From UBA57 sp013378375 (GTDB taxonomy: Archaea; Thermoproteota; Nitrososphaeria; Nitrososphaerales; UBA57), in the NCBI GenBank assembly GCA_013378375.1, contig JACAFT010000009.1:1-35482 (forward strand): a DNA stretch of 35,482 nt, given 5' to 3'. A program made the translations under genes and the position numbers. The notes below the pieces were generated by a model. The model was not told the origin of the DNA. It saw only the letters and a program-made list of their open reading frames with translations, and ran no database searches. Shown one piece after another: positions 14,997-22,587 of the stretch. Positions within the stretch are counted from its first letter, which is position 1. Every line of letters begins with the position of its first letter.

Positions 14997-15509
14997 TTAT
15001 TTCTTTATTAGATAAACCTTTTCACTGTTTAAATCTCTATCCTCTTTAAATTTCAATATCATATTTCTTGTATATGATTCTAGACTCTCTTCATTTATGT
15101 CCTGTATTTTTATCCAAACATATTCTTGTAATTCCTTGTTATCTAAGCTTACAGATCCATCGTTAGTTTTGCAAATATAATCAAAGAAAATAAAATGTTT
15201 CTTTTTAATAAATTCTTTTGGATAAACACATTCTTGTATCATGAATAATCTTTTAGGCACAACATCTAATCCTGTTTCTTCTTTAACTTCTCTTATTACT
15301 GCCTTCTCGAATGATTCGCCAAGTTCAACATGTCCGCCTGGAACTGAATATTTTTTATTTCTCCATTTATGTGATTTTACTAATAGAATCTCGTCCATAT
15401 TGTTAATTATTAAAGCTCCTACTGTTGGTTCTGGATAAATCTGATTCATTAATCTTGATGATCCAATCATGATATAAATCTTCGTTGAATCACTCATCGA
15501 AAAGTTCAA
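14997..15509 (-). CDS. NUDIX hydrolase
   Basis: Hydrolase of nucleoside diphosphates linked to another moiety. The Nudix box GX5EX7REUXEEXGU is perfect, starting at G59 (GHVELGESFEKAVIREVKEE then TGL). Upstream, VGALIINNMDEILLVKSHKWRNKKYSVPGGH is the usual strand pair before the box. Downstream, HFIFFDYICKTNDGSVSLDNKELQEYVWIKIQDI fits the rest of the fold; 170 residues is normal. The start could be the first ATG at 15509 or a second at 15497 (MSDSTKIY). The gene is convergent with the ornithine cyclodeaminase-family gene and divergent from the SDR gene, with only 28 bases between starts. Substrate unknown. Confidence 0.9.
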   Translation of the reverse strand: MNFSMSDSTKIYIMIGSSRLMNQIYPEPTVGALIINNMDEILLVKSHKWRNKKYSVPGGHVELGESFEKAVIREVKEETGLDVVPKRLFMIQECVYPKEFIKKKHFIFFDYICKTNDGSVSLDNKELQEYVWIKIQDINEESLESYTRNMILKFKEDRDLNSEKVYLIKK

Positions 15510-15537
15510 ATTCTAATTTTCTATTTATTATCTCATT

Positions 15538-16302
15538 ATGGATGAATTATCCAATAAAGTCGCTATTGTTACTGGTTCAACTAAAGGAATTGGCCGCTCT
15601 ATTGCTCATCTTTTTTCTAAAAATGGGGCTCATGTAATTGTCACTTCTCGATCATTAGATGTGGCTCAAAATATAGTAAAAGAATTACATCCTTATGGGA
15701 ATGAAGCACTTGCAATAAAAACTGACGTTGGTAGTGACGATGATGTAGATAATCTTGTAGATACTGTCGTTAATAAGTACGGTAAAATTGATATTCTAAT
15801 TAATAACGCCGGTTTTCCACTTACAGCAAAGTATTGGGATTCTTCATTTGATTTGCTTAGTATTGAGGATTATCAAAATGTAATTAACGTAGATCTTATG
15901 GGAAGTATACGATGTTGTAAAAAGATCATTCCATTAATGAAGAGAAATAAATACGGTAGTATTGTTAACATATCTTCTACTCCTGCACTTTCAGGACATG
16001 ATCTTGGTGCACCTTATACGATTGCAAAAGCTGGAATTTTAGGTCTAACAAAACATCTTGCTAAAGAATATGGCAAATATAATATTCGTGTTAATTGTTT
16101 GGCTCTTGGTAATATAAAGAGTTCTGCAACCTTTGATCATTTTGATCAGGATACTCAAGAAAAACTGCGTAACGAATCGTCATTGCAAAGATGGGGTGAA
16201 ACTATTGAAGTTGCAAAAACCTGTTTAATGTTATCTTCTGATAATTTTAGTTTTGTTAATGGACAAACTATTGTTGTTGATGGCGGTAATGTATTACTCT
16301 GA
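15538..16302 (+). CDS. Short-chain dehydrogenase/reductase (FabG-like)
   Basis: NAD(P)-dependent oxidoreductase with a Rossmann fold. The cofactor motif TGSTKGIG is at residues 12-19, NNAG at 89-92, the catalytic Ser at 147 (NISSTPALSG), and YTIAK with Tyr160 and Lys164. The C-terminal NGQTIVVDGGNVLL is the typical classical-SDR end. The 254 residues are usual. R37-S38 after strand 2 (VIVTSRSLD) suggests NADP(H) preference. The neighbours do not identify the substrate; it is convergent with the DUF106 gene. Confidence 0.92.
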   Translation: MDELSNKVAIVTGSTKGIGRSIAHLFSKNGAHVIVTSRSLDVAQNIVKELHPYGNEALAIKTDVGSDDDVDNLVDTVVNKYGKIDILINNAGFPLTAKYWDSSFDLLSIEDYQNVINVDLMGSIRCCKKIIPLMKRNKYGSIVNISSTPALSGHDLGAPYTIAKAGILGLTKHLAKEYGKYNIRVNCLALGNIKSSATFDHFDQDTQEKLRNESSLQRWGETIEVAKTCLMLSSDNFSFVNGQTIVVDGGNVLL

Positions 16303-16317
16303 TTCGTTTTTAAGAAA

Positions 16318-16824
16318 TTAGGTCATTTTCATTAATTTCATTATCATTCCTTGTGATGATATTGAACAAATTAGATACCAAAAAAATGTATTTACACCAT
16401 TTGGAATTGTTACTCCTGAATCCAATGTGGCTTCCGCTGTAGAAAATAAAAGAATATTCATTGATATTGGAGATGATGCAGCAATTACATTAAACCAATC
16501 TGGGCCAATTATTTGTGGTAAAATAAAAGTCCAAACCAGTAACAGAGGCACAATAAAAACAAATGTTGGTTTTAAACTATCTTTTGCTAATTTTCCTTGC
16601 ATTTGTTTCATTTGTGGTTCTTTTTTCTTTAATTTGGCTTCTGTAATTTTGTCTTTTTTCATAATTGAAGATCGTAATTCTTTATTATATTCAGATACGA
16701 TTTTTTGTGTCTTTTTTATTTCTTCAACATTGGAAAACCGTTTTCTTGTTAATACTGATCCTATTGATACTGCTATTGCTAGAATCATGATGAAATATGT
16801 TATATCTGGTATTGTATTTATCAA
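16318..16824 (-). CDS. DUF106 / EMC3-like membrane protein (Oxa1/YidC superfamily)
   Basis: Archaeal member of the EMC3/TMCO1 group (DUF106), distant relatives of the YidC/Oxa1 insertases. The order of elements matches: helix 1 (TYFIMILAIAVSIGSVLTR), a charged coiled coil (about residues 35-85: NVEEIKKTQKIVSEYNKELRSSIMKKDKITEAKLKKKEPQMKQMQGKL), helix 2 (TFVFIVPLLLVWTFILPQII) and a final hydrophobic helix (FFWYLICSISSQGMIMKLM). In many archaea this gene lies between adk and cmk; here it is next to tatA and tatC instead. The role in inserting small membrane proteins is inferred from the superfamily. Confidence 0.8.
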   Translation of the reverse strand: MINTIPDITYFIMILAIAVSIGSVLTRKRFSNVEEIKKTQKIVSEYNKELRSSIMKKDKITEAKLKKKEPQMKQMQGKLAKDSLKPTFVFIVPLLLVWTFILPQIIGPDWFNVIAASSPISMNILLFSTAEATLDSGVTIPNGVNTFFWYLICSISSQGMIMKLMKMT

Positions 16825-16929
16825 CTAATTTGTTCTAATTTATCTAAATTAAAAAAGTTTTTCTTTTGTAATAATTATTGTATAATGTATTGCATGATTT
16901 TTGATCATTTTTACCTCATTATTGGCGGT

Positions 16930-17214
16930 ATGGAATGGATATGGATAGTACTTATTGCAGGTATTTTTCTTGTTGGTACTGATAAACTTCCTGAATTAGC
17001 AAGGACTCTAGGAAAAGCTATGGGCGAATTCCAAAAAGGAAAATTGGATTTTGAAAAGGAATTAAAATCTGCATCTGACTTTGAAACAACTGCACCTACT
17101 AAAAGTCTCTCTAAATATGAGTTACAGAAATCCGCTTCAGCGTTAGGCATTGATTCAACTACTAAAACTGAAGATCAACTTCGCGAGGCTATAAAACGAA
17201 AACTAGATTCTTAA
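16930..17214 (+). CDS. tatA: Twin-arginine translocase subunit TatA, with SAP-like C-terminal tail
   Basis: Pore-forming TatA/E-type subunit for export of folded proteins. The N-terminal helix MEWIWIVLIAGIFLVG is followed by TDKLPELARTLGKAMGEFQKGKLDFEKEL, the classic TatA hinge and amphipathic helix. The ATG at 16930 is preferred to that at 16885, since an extra 15 hydrophobic residues before the Tat helix would be atypical. The C-terminus (about 59-92: LSKYELQKSASALGIDSTTKTEDQLREAIKRKL) looks like a small SAP/HeH-type helical motif, which bacterial TatA lacks. The gene lies close to tatC, on the opposite strand. Confidence 0.92.
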   Translation: MEWIWIVLIAGIFLVGTDKLPELARTLGKAMGEFQKGKLDFEKELKSASDFETTAPTKSLSKYELQKSASALGIDSTTKTEDQLREAIKRKLDS

Positions 17215-17266
17215 ATTTCCCTTAAGATTCTTATCTATTAATATAGATATACTGGATTATATTATT

Positions 17267-17333
17267 GGGATGGGCAATGATGATTTAACCCTCTGATTTG
17301 ATGACGAGGATCTTGAGTACGTGAGTTCGTCCC
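17267..17333 (+). ncRNA. Candidate C/D box small RNA
   Basis: The 67 bases have the layout of an archaeal C/D guide RNA. The terminal stem GGGATG (17267-17272) pairs with CGTCCC (17328-17333). Box C ATGATGA is at 17277-17283, box D' CTGA at 17293-17296 and box C' TGATGA at 17299-17304. Box D would be GTGA at 17321-17324, one base from the consensus CTGA, and is the weak point. Guide segments are 9 bases (17284-17292) and 16 bases (17305-17320). An AT-rich TATA-like stretch (17239-17250) precedes it and T-rich sequence follows. The target was not identified. Confidence 0.5.
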
Positions 17334-17334
17334 T

Positions 17335-18135
17335 TTATTTATTCGTTGTATCTTTGAGTTTTATATTTCGTGTTATAATATATCCCAATATATACAAACT
17401 CATCATTGGTATTGTTATTAACCACATTGTTATGCCACTCGCATCTGGCGTAATCATTGCTCCTAATACCACTAAGATTAATAACGTATATCTCCAATTT
17501 TCCTTCCAGAATGAATGTTTGACAACACCTAATTTTGTAATTAACCACATAATTATTGGAAGCTGAAATGCAATACCAAAGGCCAGTAAAAAGAACGTGA
17601 TAAATGACACAAAGTCATTTATTGTTATGAAAGTTTCTGCCTGTAAGGATATTCCATATTTATACAGAAAGTCTAATGTTAATGGAACCATTACAAAGAG
17701 TGAAAAAAGTGCTCCAATACTGAATAACACGAGTGCAGGTACTAGTAAATTTCTTAATAGTTTTCTTTCTGTTTCATATAGACCTGGTTTTATAAATCCT
17801 ATTATTTCCCATAATATTAATGGCATTGAAACGATAGTCCCAAAAAGTAGTGAAATATAGATCTGTGCCGATAGTGCTTGACCTGGTGTTGTTAATATTA
17901 CTTCTACATACTCTGGAAGAACTATTTCTTGTAGTTTTGTAATCAACTTTGATGCTATATTGTTATAAATATCTGGATATGGTATTGTGATGTTTCTATT
18001 ATCTATATTCACTTCTTTTATTGAAAATAGAAAAATAGAAAAACTAAAGACTACTATTGCGCCCATTACACGGATCACTCTTTTTCTTAATTCGTGTACA
18101 TGTTCTATAATAGGTCTTGTTTTATCACTGTTCAA
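17335..18135 (-). CDS. tatC: Twin-arginine translocase subunit TatC
   Basis: Receptor subunit of the Tat system that binds the twin-arginine signal peptide. Its 266 residues have six membrane helices. Conserved parts are HVHELRKRVIRVMGAIVVFSFSIFLF at the N-terminus, IYISLLFGTIVSMPLILWEIIGFIKPGLYETERK (helix 2 and the essential cytoplasmic loop with Glu), FSFMVPLTLDFLYKY-like helix 3, FLLAFGIAFQLPIIMWLITKLG and GAMITPDASGITMWLITIPM. A larger periplasmic loop (about 42-85) is typical of archaeal TatC. It is divergent from ilvC and convergent with tatA, with the candidate C/D RNA between. Confidence 0.94.
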   Translation of the reverse strand: MNSDKTRPIIEHVHELRKRVIRVMGAIVVFSFSIFLFSIKEVNIDNRNITIPYPDIYNNIASKLITKLQEIVLPEYVEVILTTPGQALSAQIYISLLFGTIVSMPLILWEIIGFIKPGLYETERKLLRNLLVPALVLFSIGALFSLFVMVPLTLDFLYKYGISLQAETFITINDFVSFITFFLLAFGIAFQLPIIMWLITKLGVVKHSFWKENWRYTLLILVVLGAMITPDASGITMWLITIPMMSLYILGYIITRNIKLKDTTNK

Positions 18136-18177
18136 TATCTATGACTAATATCTCAGGTTTCTTAAGTGATTCTGATA

Positions 18178-18190
18178 CATATATTTAATA
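18178..18190 (+). promoter_or_regulatory. TATA-like element upstream of ilvC
   Basis: ATATATTTAATAA is centred about 30 bases before the ilvC ATG. With the usual archaeal distance of about 25 bases from TATA box to start of transcription, the mRNA would begin within a few bases of the ATG. Confidence 0.4.
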
Positions 18191-18214
18191 ATAATAGGGT
18201 GATTTTTGATTATC

Positions 18215-19216
18215 ATGACTCAAATTTGGCACGATAAAGATCTTACTCTTGACCATATTAAAGATCAAACAATTTCCGTTATTGGATATGGAATTCAAGG
18301 AGCTGCTCAAGCTTCTAATCTTAAAGATTCTGGATTGAATGTTATAGTTGGAGCTCGAAAAAATGGTTCTAGTTGGAATAAAGCTCTGGACGATGGACAT
18401 ACTGTTATGGAAATATCTAAAGCTGCCGAACAATCTGATATTGTACATATATTAATTCCTGATATGGAACAACCCAAGTTATATGAAGAACACATTAAAC
18501 CTTATCTTGAAGAAGGTAATGCATTAGGATTTTCTCATGGTCTTGTTATAAATTATGAATGGATTAAACCTCCTGATTATGTTGATGTTATTATGATTGC
18601 ACCTAAGGCTCCAGGACATCGTGTTCGAGAATTATATCTTGAGGGTTTTGGAACTCCTGCTTTAGTTGCAGTTAAACAAGATTCTACAAATAACGCATTA
18701 AATCGAGCATTATCTATAGCAAAAGGCCTTGGTTGTGCACGTGCAGGTCTTCTTCAAACTACGTTTAAAGAAGAAGTTGAAACTGATTTATTTGGAGAAC
18801 AAGCTGATCTGTGTGGAGGTGTGACCTCATTAATTCAAAATTCTTTTGACACTCTAGTAAAACGCGGATATCAACCTGAAGTTGCTTATTTTGAATGTTT
18901 ACATGAATTGAAATTAATTGTAGATCTAGTTCAACAGTATGGACTTACCGGTATGTATAAACGCGTTAGCGAGACTGCACGGTATGGTGGTCTGACAAGA
19001 GGTAATCGAGTGATTGATGAAACTTCTAGTGCTGAAATGGAGAAAATACTTGACGAAATTCAATCTGGGCAATTTGCAAATGAATGGAGAACTATTTATG
19101 ATAAAGAAGGAAAACAATCCTTTGACAAGTATCTTGATAAAATTTCGTCTCATCAAATAGAATTTACTGGTAAAAAACTACGAAATATGATGTGGCCTGA
19201 TAAAACTAACGAATGA
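18215..19216 (+). CDS. ilvC: Ketol-acid reductoisomerase
   Basis: NADP-dependent ketol-acid reductoisomerase, second enzyme of valine, leucine and isoleucine synthesis. The Rossmann motif GYGIQG is near residue 25; HGLVINYEWI, MIAPKAPGHRVRELY and the metal-binding ETDLFGEQADLCGGVTSLI are diagnostic; ETARYGGLTRGNRVI lies in the C-terminal knotted domain. About 333 residues is the short class I enzyme. The ATG at 18215 (MTQIWHDKD) fits the family start. A TTG at 18206 would add three residues and sits 2 bases after GGGTGAT (18197-18203), so it is a real alternative. A TATA-like ATATATTTAATAA around 18178-18190 fits a short or absent leader for the ATG. The other ilv genes are not here. Confidence 0.95.
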   Translation: MTQIWHDKDLTLDHIKDQTISVIGYGIQGAAQASNLKDSGLNVIVGARKNGSSWNKALDDGHTVMEISKAAEQSDIVHILIPDMEQPKLYEEHIKPYLEEGNALGFSHGLVINYEWIKPPDYVDVIMIAPKAPGHRVRELYLEGFGTPALVAVKQDSTNNALNRALSIAKGLGCARAGLLQTTFKEEVETDLFGEQADLCGGVTSLIQNSFDTLVKRGYQPEVAYFECLHELKLIVDLVQQYGLTGMYKRVSETARYGGLTRGNRVIDETSSAEMEKILDEIQSGQFANEWRTIYDKEGKQSFDKYLDKISSHQIEFTGKKLRNMMWPDKTNE

Positions 19217-19267
19217 TTATATATATAATAGAAAGGTTAAAATTCAAGATTTAAATTTTCTAATTCT

Positions 19268-19276
19268 GGAGGGGTG
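19268..19276 (+). promoter_or_regulatory. Strong Shine-Dalgarno sequence of the 19284 membrane protein gene
   Basis: GGAGGGGTG is the fullest Shine-Dalgarno-like sequence in the window, 7 bases before the ATG at 19284. It supports that start and suggests efficient translation. Confidence 0.7.
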
Positions 19277-19283
19277 TTATAAT

Positions 19284-19811
19284 ATGTCTGAAGAGAATAG
19301 CTTTGAATTCGAAAAATGGCTAAGATCCTTATTTGAATTAATATTTTGGACTCTGATGTTACTTCCTCTAATTGTTTTTCCAATCTTCTTCATTATCTTG
19401 CCTCCTATTTTTGACGCTGCAGGTATACGACTTGGTCAAGCTGATTCCGTTCAAGCAATAAATGTATTTATGACAGCTCTTATTGATCCTATAAAAGGAA
19501 TGCAACATGGTGAAGTAATTGCAAAAGAAGTTGCTTTGCCTCTTGGTCTTCCATTTATTTTATTGAATGTTGTTCTAATTGGTATATTTCTTTGGGAAAA
19601 CGAAACTGATAAAGTAACTATCTCTCGATATCCATTACTCAAACAATTAAAAGAAATTACAACTGGCACAAAAGAACAGGTTGGTCCTATGTCACTTGCA
19701 CCAATTTTACGAGATGTTAAAGTTGCACGCTTTATTAATCCTATACTTTCACCTCTAGAAAATTTAATTCATAAAATATTTGAAAATGATAACTCTGATG
19801 ATAAAAAATAA
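19284..19811 (+). CDS. Membrane protein of unknown function, 175 residues
   Basis: No family recognised. An acidic N-terminus is followed by helix 1 (LIFWTLMLLPLIVFPIFFIILPPIF), an extracytoplasmic or re-entrant segment with IRLGQADSVQAINVFMTALIDPIKGMQHGEVIAKEVALP, helix 2 (LGLPFILLNVVLIGIFLW) and a cytoplasmic, mostly polar C-terminal half (residues 105-175). A strong GGAGGGGTG lies upstream and a TATA-like ATATATATAATAG follows the ilvC stop, so it is a real and probably well-expressed gene with its own promoter. It is convergent with the DTD2 gene, 4 bases apart. Confidence 0.8.
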   Translation: MSEENSFEFEKWLRSLFELIFWTLMLLPLIVFPIFFIILPPIFDAAGIRLGQADSVQAINVFMTALIDPIKGMQHGEVIAKEVALPLGLPFILLNVVLIGIFLWENETDKVTISRYPLLKQLKEITTGTKEQVGPMSLAPILRDVKVARFINPILSPLENLIHKIFENDNSDDKK

Positions 19812-19815
19812 TTTT

Positions 19816-20622
19816 TTATAAATATATTATCTCTAATTCATCTTTTACTAAATTAATTATTCGTTGTTTATCTTTTCCTAAACCTTTTTTATCAATAAAT
19901 GCGTATCTTATTTTTTGATCAGATATATTTAATATTTGTGATAATAATTCTTGATTAAAATATTTTATATAATGTCTTGATATATATCCTGATATTGAAT
20001 ATTCATTTTCTATAATTAATTTTGTAAATTTTTTTGAATAATGAGGTCCTCCAAAACCATAACCGATCATGTTGGTTTCTTTTTCATTCTCAATTGATTT
20101 AATAATAGAATTGATTACAATTTCTCCTGCAATGCTATCCTGCCATTGTTTACTTTGCGATCCAATCTCTACAAATAGACATGGTTTTGATATATTTGTT
20201 GGTCCGTGATGTGTTGCTTCTAATGTAATCTCGTAATCTTCTACTTTATTTTTTTGTTCGTATAAATTTATCATATAATTTTTTAATAAATTTGGACACG
20301 TATATGCAAGATTCATAGCTTTTCCTCCATAAGGAGAATCATTTGACGGATTTCCTAAGAAATGTGCAGTTAATGCTGGCATTTTCTTTTCGCTTACATG
20401 TCTTGATAAAAAAATATACCTGTCTGATTCTTCAATTTTTTCTATATTTTCACAATAAATCATTTCTTCATTTAATATTATTATTTTTAGCTCATTTTCT
20501 CCTAATTTTTTATATGTTCTTGTTTTTTCAATTAATTTCCAATCGTATTTATTCATCAATATATCTAGCATATTCATACTTGCTTGGTCCTTTTCTGATA
20601 CTATGAATGTGGAATTTATCAC
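19816..20622 (-). CDS. dtdA: D-aminoacyl-tRNA deacylase, archaeal type (DTD2/DtdA)
   Basis: Metal-dependent hydrolase that frees tRNA from mischarged D-amino acids, the archaeal and plant GEK1 type. The diagnostic motifs are SRHVS (73-77), TAHFLGN (85-91), LEATHHGPT (135-142) and VEIGSQSKQW (151-160), with histidines spaced as in the family; GFGGPHYSKKFTKL is a further conserved block. The 268 residues are typical. It is divergent from secE and so shares the 69-bp intergenic region with the secE-spt5-L11 cluster. Functional theme: translation quality control beside translation genes. Confidence 0.93.
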   Translation of the reverse strand: MINSTFIVSEKDQASMNMLDILMNKYDWKLIEKTRTYKKLGENELKIIILNEEMIYCENIEKIEESDRYIFLSRHVSEKKMPALTAHFLGNPSNDSPYGGKAMNLAYTCPNLLKNYMINLYEQKNKVEDYEITLEATHHGPTNISKPCLFVEIGSQSKQWQDSIAGEIVINSIIKSIENEKETNMIGYGFGGPHYSKKFTKLIIENEYSISGYISRHYIKYFNQELLSQILNISDQKIRYAFIDKKGLGKDKQRIINLVKDELEIIYL

Positions 20623-20691
20623 AATAATACACCTTTTTTAATTATATCAAAAAGTTTATCAAATATAATCTATCATTTCACCAAGAATCAA

Positions 20692-20880
20692 TTGGCAGGT
20701 ATTATTGCTTTTATAAATGCGATGTTTCATACGCTTAAACTGGCGAAAAGGTCTGATCGAAAGGAGTTTTTGATGTATATTAAACTCACGTTAGTAGGGA
20801 TGAGTATAGTTGGTACTTTAGGATATGTAATTCAACTCATTGGTACTATATTCAGATTACAAGGAGGACAAGGGGCCTAA
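20692..20880 (+). CDS. secE: Preprotein translocase subunit SecE (Sec61 gamma)
   Basis: Small single-helix subunit that clamps SecY. Its 62 residues comprise an amphipathic cytoplasmic helix (FHTLKLAKRSDRKEFLMYIKLTLVGM) and a membrane helix (VGTLGYVIQLIGTIFRL), the archaeal SecE/Sec61 gamma arrangement. The start is TTG 20692, since no ATG lies upstream in a plausible position. It lies directly before spt5 with 3 bases between, the conserved secE-nusG order, and far from secY. Confidence 0.9.
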   Translation: MAGIIAFINAMFHTLKLAKRSDRKEFLMYIKLTLVGMSIVGTLGYVIQLIGTIFRLQGGQGA

Positions 20881-20883
20881 ATT

Positions 20884-21378
20884 ATGAGTACTATGACTAG
20901 TAGATTTTTTGCAGTGAAGACAACTGGAGGCCAAGAAAGGAATGTAGCCAAATTTGTTGGTAATAGATTAGAACATAGAAAACACAGTGACGATTCTTCA
21001 CTTAATAAACAAGCTAATGATATTCATTCTATATTGGTTATTGATTCACTAAAGGGTTATGTATTTTTTGAAGCACCAAACGCTCAAGTTGTATCTGATG
21101 CAATTTCTGGATTTAAACATGTTAAAAATTTGATACCTGGAATCGTTAATTATGACGATATCCAAAAGTTTCTTGTCACTAAATCAATTGTTTCTGAGAT
21201 TACTGTTGGTGATACCGTTGAAATTACTAGTGGACCATTTAAAAATATGAGAGCAAAAATTACTAACGTTGAAACTACTAGATCTGAAGTTACAATATTA
21301 CTACTTGATGCAACTTATCAATTACCCGTTACTGTTGATATTGATGGTATACGTATTGTTGAAAAATCAAAACAGTGA
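20884..21378 (+). CDS. spt5: Transcription elongation factor Spt5 (NusG)
   Basis: Processivity factor for RNA polymerase. The N-terminal NGN domain (residues 1-95: RFFAVKTTGGQERNVAKFVGNRL ... LKGYVFFEAPNAQVVSDAISGFKHVKNLIPGIV) binds the polymerase clamp. The C-terminal KOW domain (about 105-160: VGDTVEITSGPFKNMRAKITNVETTRSEVTILLLDATYQLPVTVDIDGI) contacts partners or the ribosome. The 164 residues match archaeal Spt5. The stop overlaps the GTGAT ribosome-binding element of L11, so the two are translationally linked. Confidence 0.94.
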   Translation: MSTMTSRFFAVKTTGGQERNVAKFVGNRLEHRKHSDDSSLNKQANDIHSILVIDSLKGYVFFEAPNAQVVSDAISGFKHVKNLIPGIVNYDDIQKFLVTKSIVSEITVGDTVEITSGPFKNMRAKITNVETTRSEVTILLLDATYQLPVTVDIDGIRIVEKSKQ

Positions 21379-21379
21379 T
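21375..21379 (+). promoter_or_regulatory. GTGAT ribosome-binding element deciding the L11 start
   Basis: GTGAT overlaps the spt5 stop and lies 4 bases before the ATG at 21384, as at L30. It argues against the in-frame GTG at 21375 as the start of L11. Confidence 0.6.
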
Positions 21380-21383
21380 TTAT

Positions 21384-21863
21384 ATGTCTGATGAAAAAAT
21401 AATCCCAGCTCTTGTTACAGGAGGAAAGGCTAATGCTGGTCCTCCGCTTGGACCTGCTTTAGCTCCTATGGGACTAAATGTTATGGCAATTGTTAATGAC
21501 ATTAATGAAAAAACAAAAGAATATCCCGGAATGCGTGTTCCTGTTAAAATTATTGTACAAGTTGAAAGCAAGACATTTACTATTGAAGTTGGTATACCCA
21601 CTTCTTCTGCACTTTTAGCTAAAGAAGCAGGAATTGAAAAAGGATCTGGAGTTCCGAATTCGGAAAAAGTTGGAAATATTACTATGGATCAATTGGTAAA
21701 AATTGCTAATATTAAAATTGAACAATCTTATGCAACTTCTATAAAGAGCGCTATTAAAGAATTATTGGGTTCCTGTGTAAGTATGGGTCTTACTATTGAA
21801 AATAAGAATCCTGATGAGATTCTTAAAGAAGTCAACGATGGCCAATGGGATAAATCTATATAA
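21384..21863 (+). CDS. rpl11: 50S ribosomal protein L11 (uL11)
   Basis: uL11 forms the base of the ribosomal stalk and binds the GTPase-associated 23S rRNA. The N-terminus SDEKIIPALVTGGKANAGPPLGPALAPMGLNVMAIVNDINEKT is the highly conserved proline-rich switch domain. PGMRVPVKIIVQVESKTFTIEVGIPTSSALLAKEAG follows, and the C-terminal domain contains GSCVSMGLTIENKNPDEILKEV. The 159 residues from the ATG at 21384 are normal. GTG at 21375 would add three residues but appears to be part of the ribosome-binding site. Confidence 0.96.
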   Translation: MSDEKIIPALVTGGKANAGPPLGPALAPMGLNVMAIVNDINEKTKEYPGMRVPVKIIVQVESKTFTIEVGIPTSSALLAKEAGIEKGSGVPNSEKVGNITMDQLVKIANIKIEQSYATSIKSAIKELLGSCVSMGLTIENKNPDEILKEVNDGQWDKSI

Positions 21864-21930
21864 TTTATTGAAATTGTTAAAATTTATAAAATGGTGTTTG
21901 TCTGACAACTATATATTACGGTGTTAAACT

Positions 21931-22587
21931 TTGGTAAAATCACAACCTATAATTGATACAGTTAAGAAGGCACGTTCTGTCTCTACTAAACGTAAGTTTA
22001 AACAATCCTTTGAATTAGTTATTAATCTAAAAGATATAGACGTAAAGAAGAACCAACTCAATGTGAATGAAACAATCTTTTTGCCAAATCCTCCTCAAAA
22101 CACTTCGAAAGTTTGTGTTATTGCCTCTGGAGACCTTAGTCTAAGGGCTGGAAAGTCTGACGCAGATCAGGTTCTTGAAATAGATAAAATTGACGAAATA
22201 TCTGGTGATAAACGTTCAGCTCGAAAAATTGTTAATTCTTATGATTTCTTTTTAGCAGAAACTTCAGCTATGTCAAAAATAGGTAAAGTTTTGGGTAAGT
22301 TTTTAGGACCAAAAGGAAGAATGCCTTTACCAATTACTCAAACTTCTCCAATTGAAAATCTGATTTCAAAATACAAAACTGCTGTTCGAATACGTGGCCG
22401 TACATTATCTTTAGCTACAAAATTGGGTGATGAAGACATGGACGACGAAAAAATTGCTGAAAATGCATTATCTGTTATAAATACCGTTACTTCTAAACTC
22501 CCTAATAACGAAAATAATCTAAAAGGTTTTGTCATAAAACTTTCTATGTCTCCACCTGTTAGTATCTCTGCACAGGAGGCGAGTTGA
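21931..22587 (+). CDS. rpl1: 50S ribosomal protein L1 (uL1)
   Basis: uL1 of the L1 stalk, which also represses its own operon in several archaea by binding mRNA. Conserved parts are KARSVSTKRKFKQSFELVINLKDIDVKKNQLNVNETIFLPNPP, VCVIASGDLSLRAGKSDADQVL, GKVLGKFLGPKGRMPLPITQ and the C-terminal VIKLSMSPPVSIS. The 218 residues fit the archaeal norm. The TTG start at 21931 follows CGGTGT by 6 bases. The 67-bp gap after L11 is the largest in this cluster and could hold an L1 regulatory hairpin, but I could not define one. The stop overlaps the L10 start (TGATG). Confidence 0.95.
   Translation: MVKSQPIIDTVKKARSVSTKRKFKQSFELVINLKDIDVKKNQLNVNETIFLPNPPQNTSKVCVIASGDLSLRAGKSDADQVLEIDKIDEISGDKRSARKIVNSYDFFLAETSAMSKIGKVLGKFLGPKGRMPLPITQTSPIENLISKYKTAVRIRGRTLSLATKLGDEDMDDEKIAENALSVINTVTSKLPNNENNLKGFVIKLSMSPPVSISAQEAS
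22575..22579 (+). promoter_or_regulatory. GGAGG Shine-Dalgarno of L10
   Basis: GGAGG within the end of the L1 gene lies 7 bases before the ATG at 22587 and 4 before an in-frame TTG at 22584. The spacing favours the ATG. Confidence 0.6.

Noticed and set aside
16427..16828. Plus-strand 133-residue frame opposite the DUF106 gene
   Set aside because: The minus-strand reading has the helix, coiled-coil and helix order of the EMC3/DUF106 family; this one is its shadow.
17321..17566. Plus-strand 81-residue frame at the end of tatC
   Set aside because: It is antisense to conserved TatC helices and begins inside the candidate C/D RNA.
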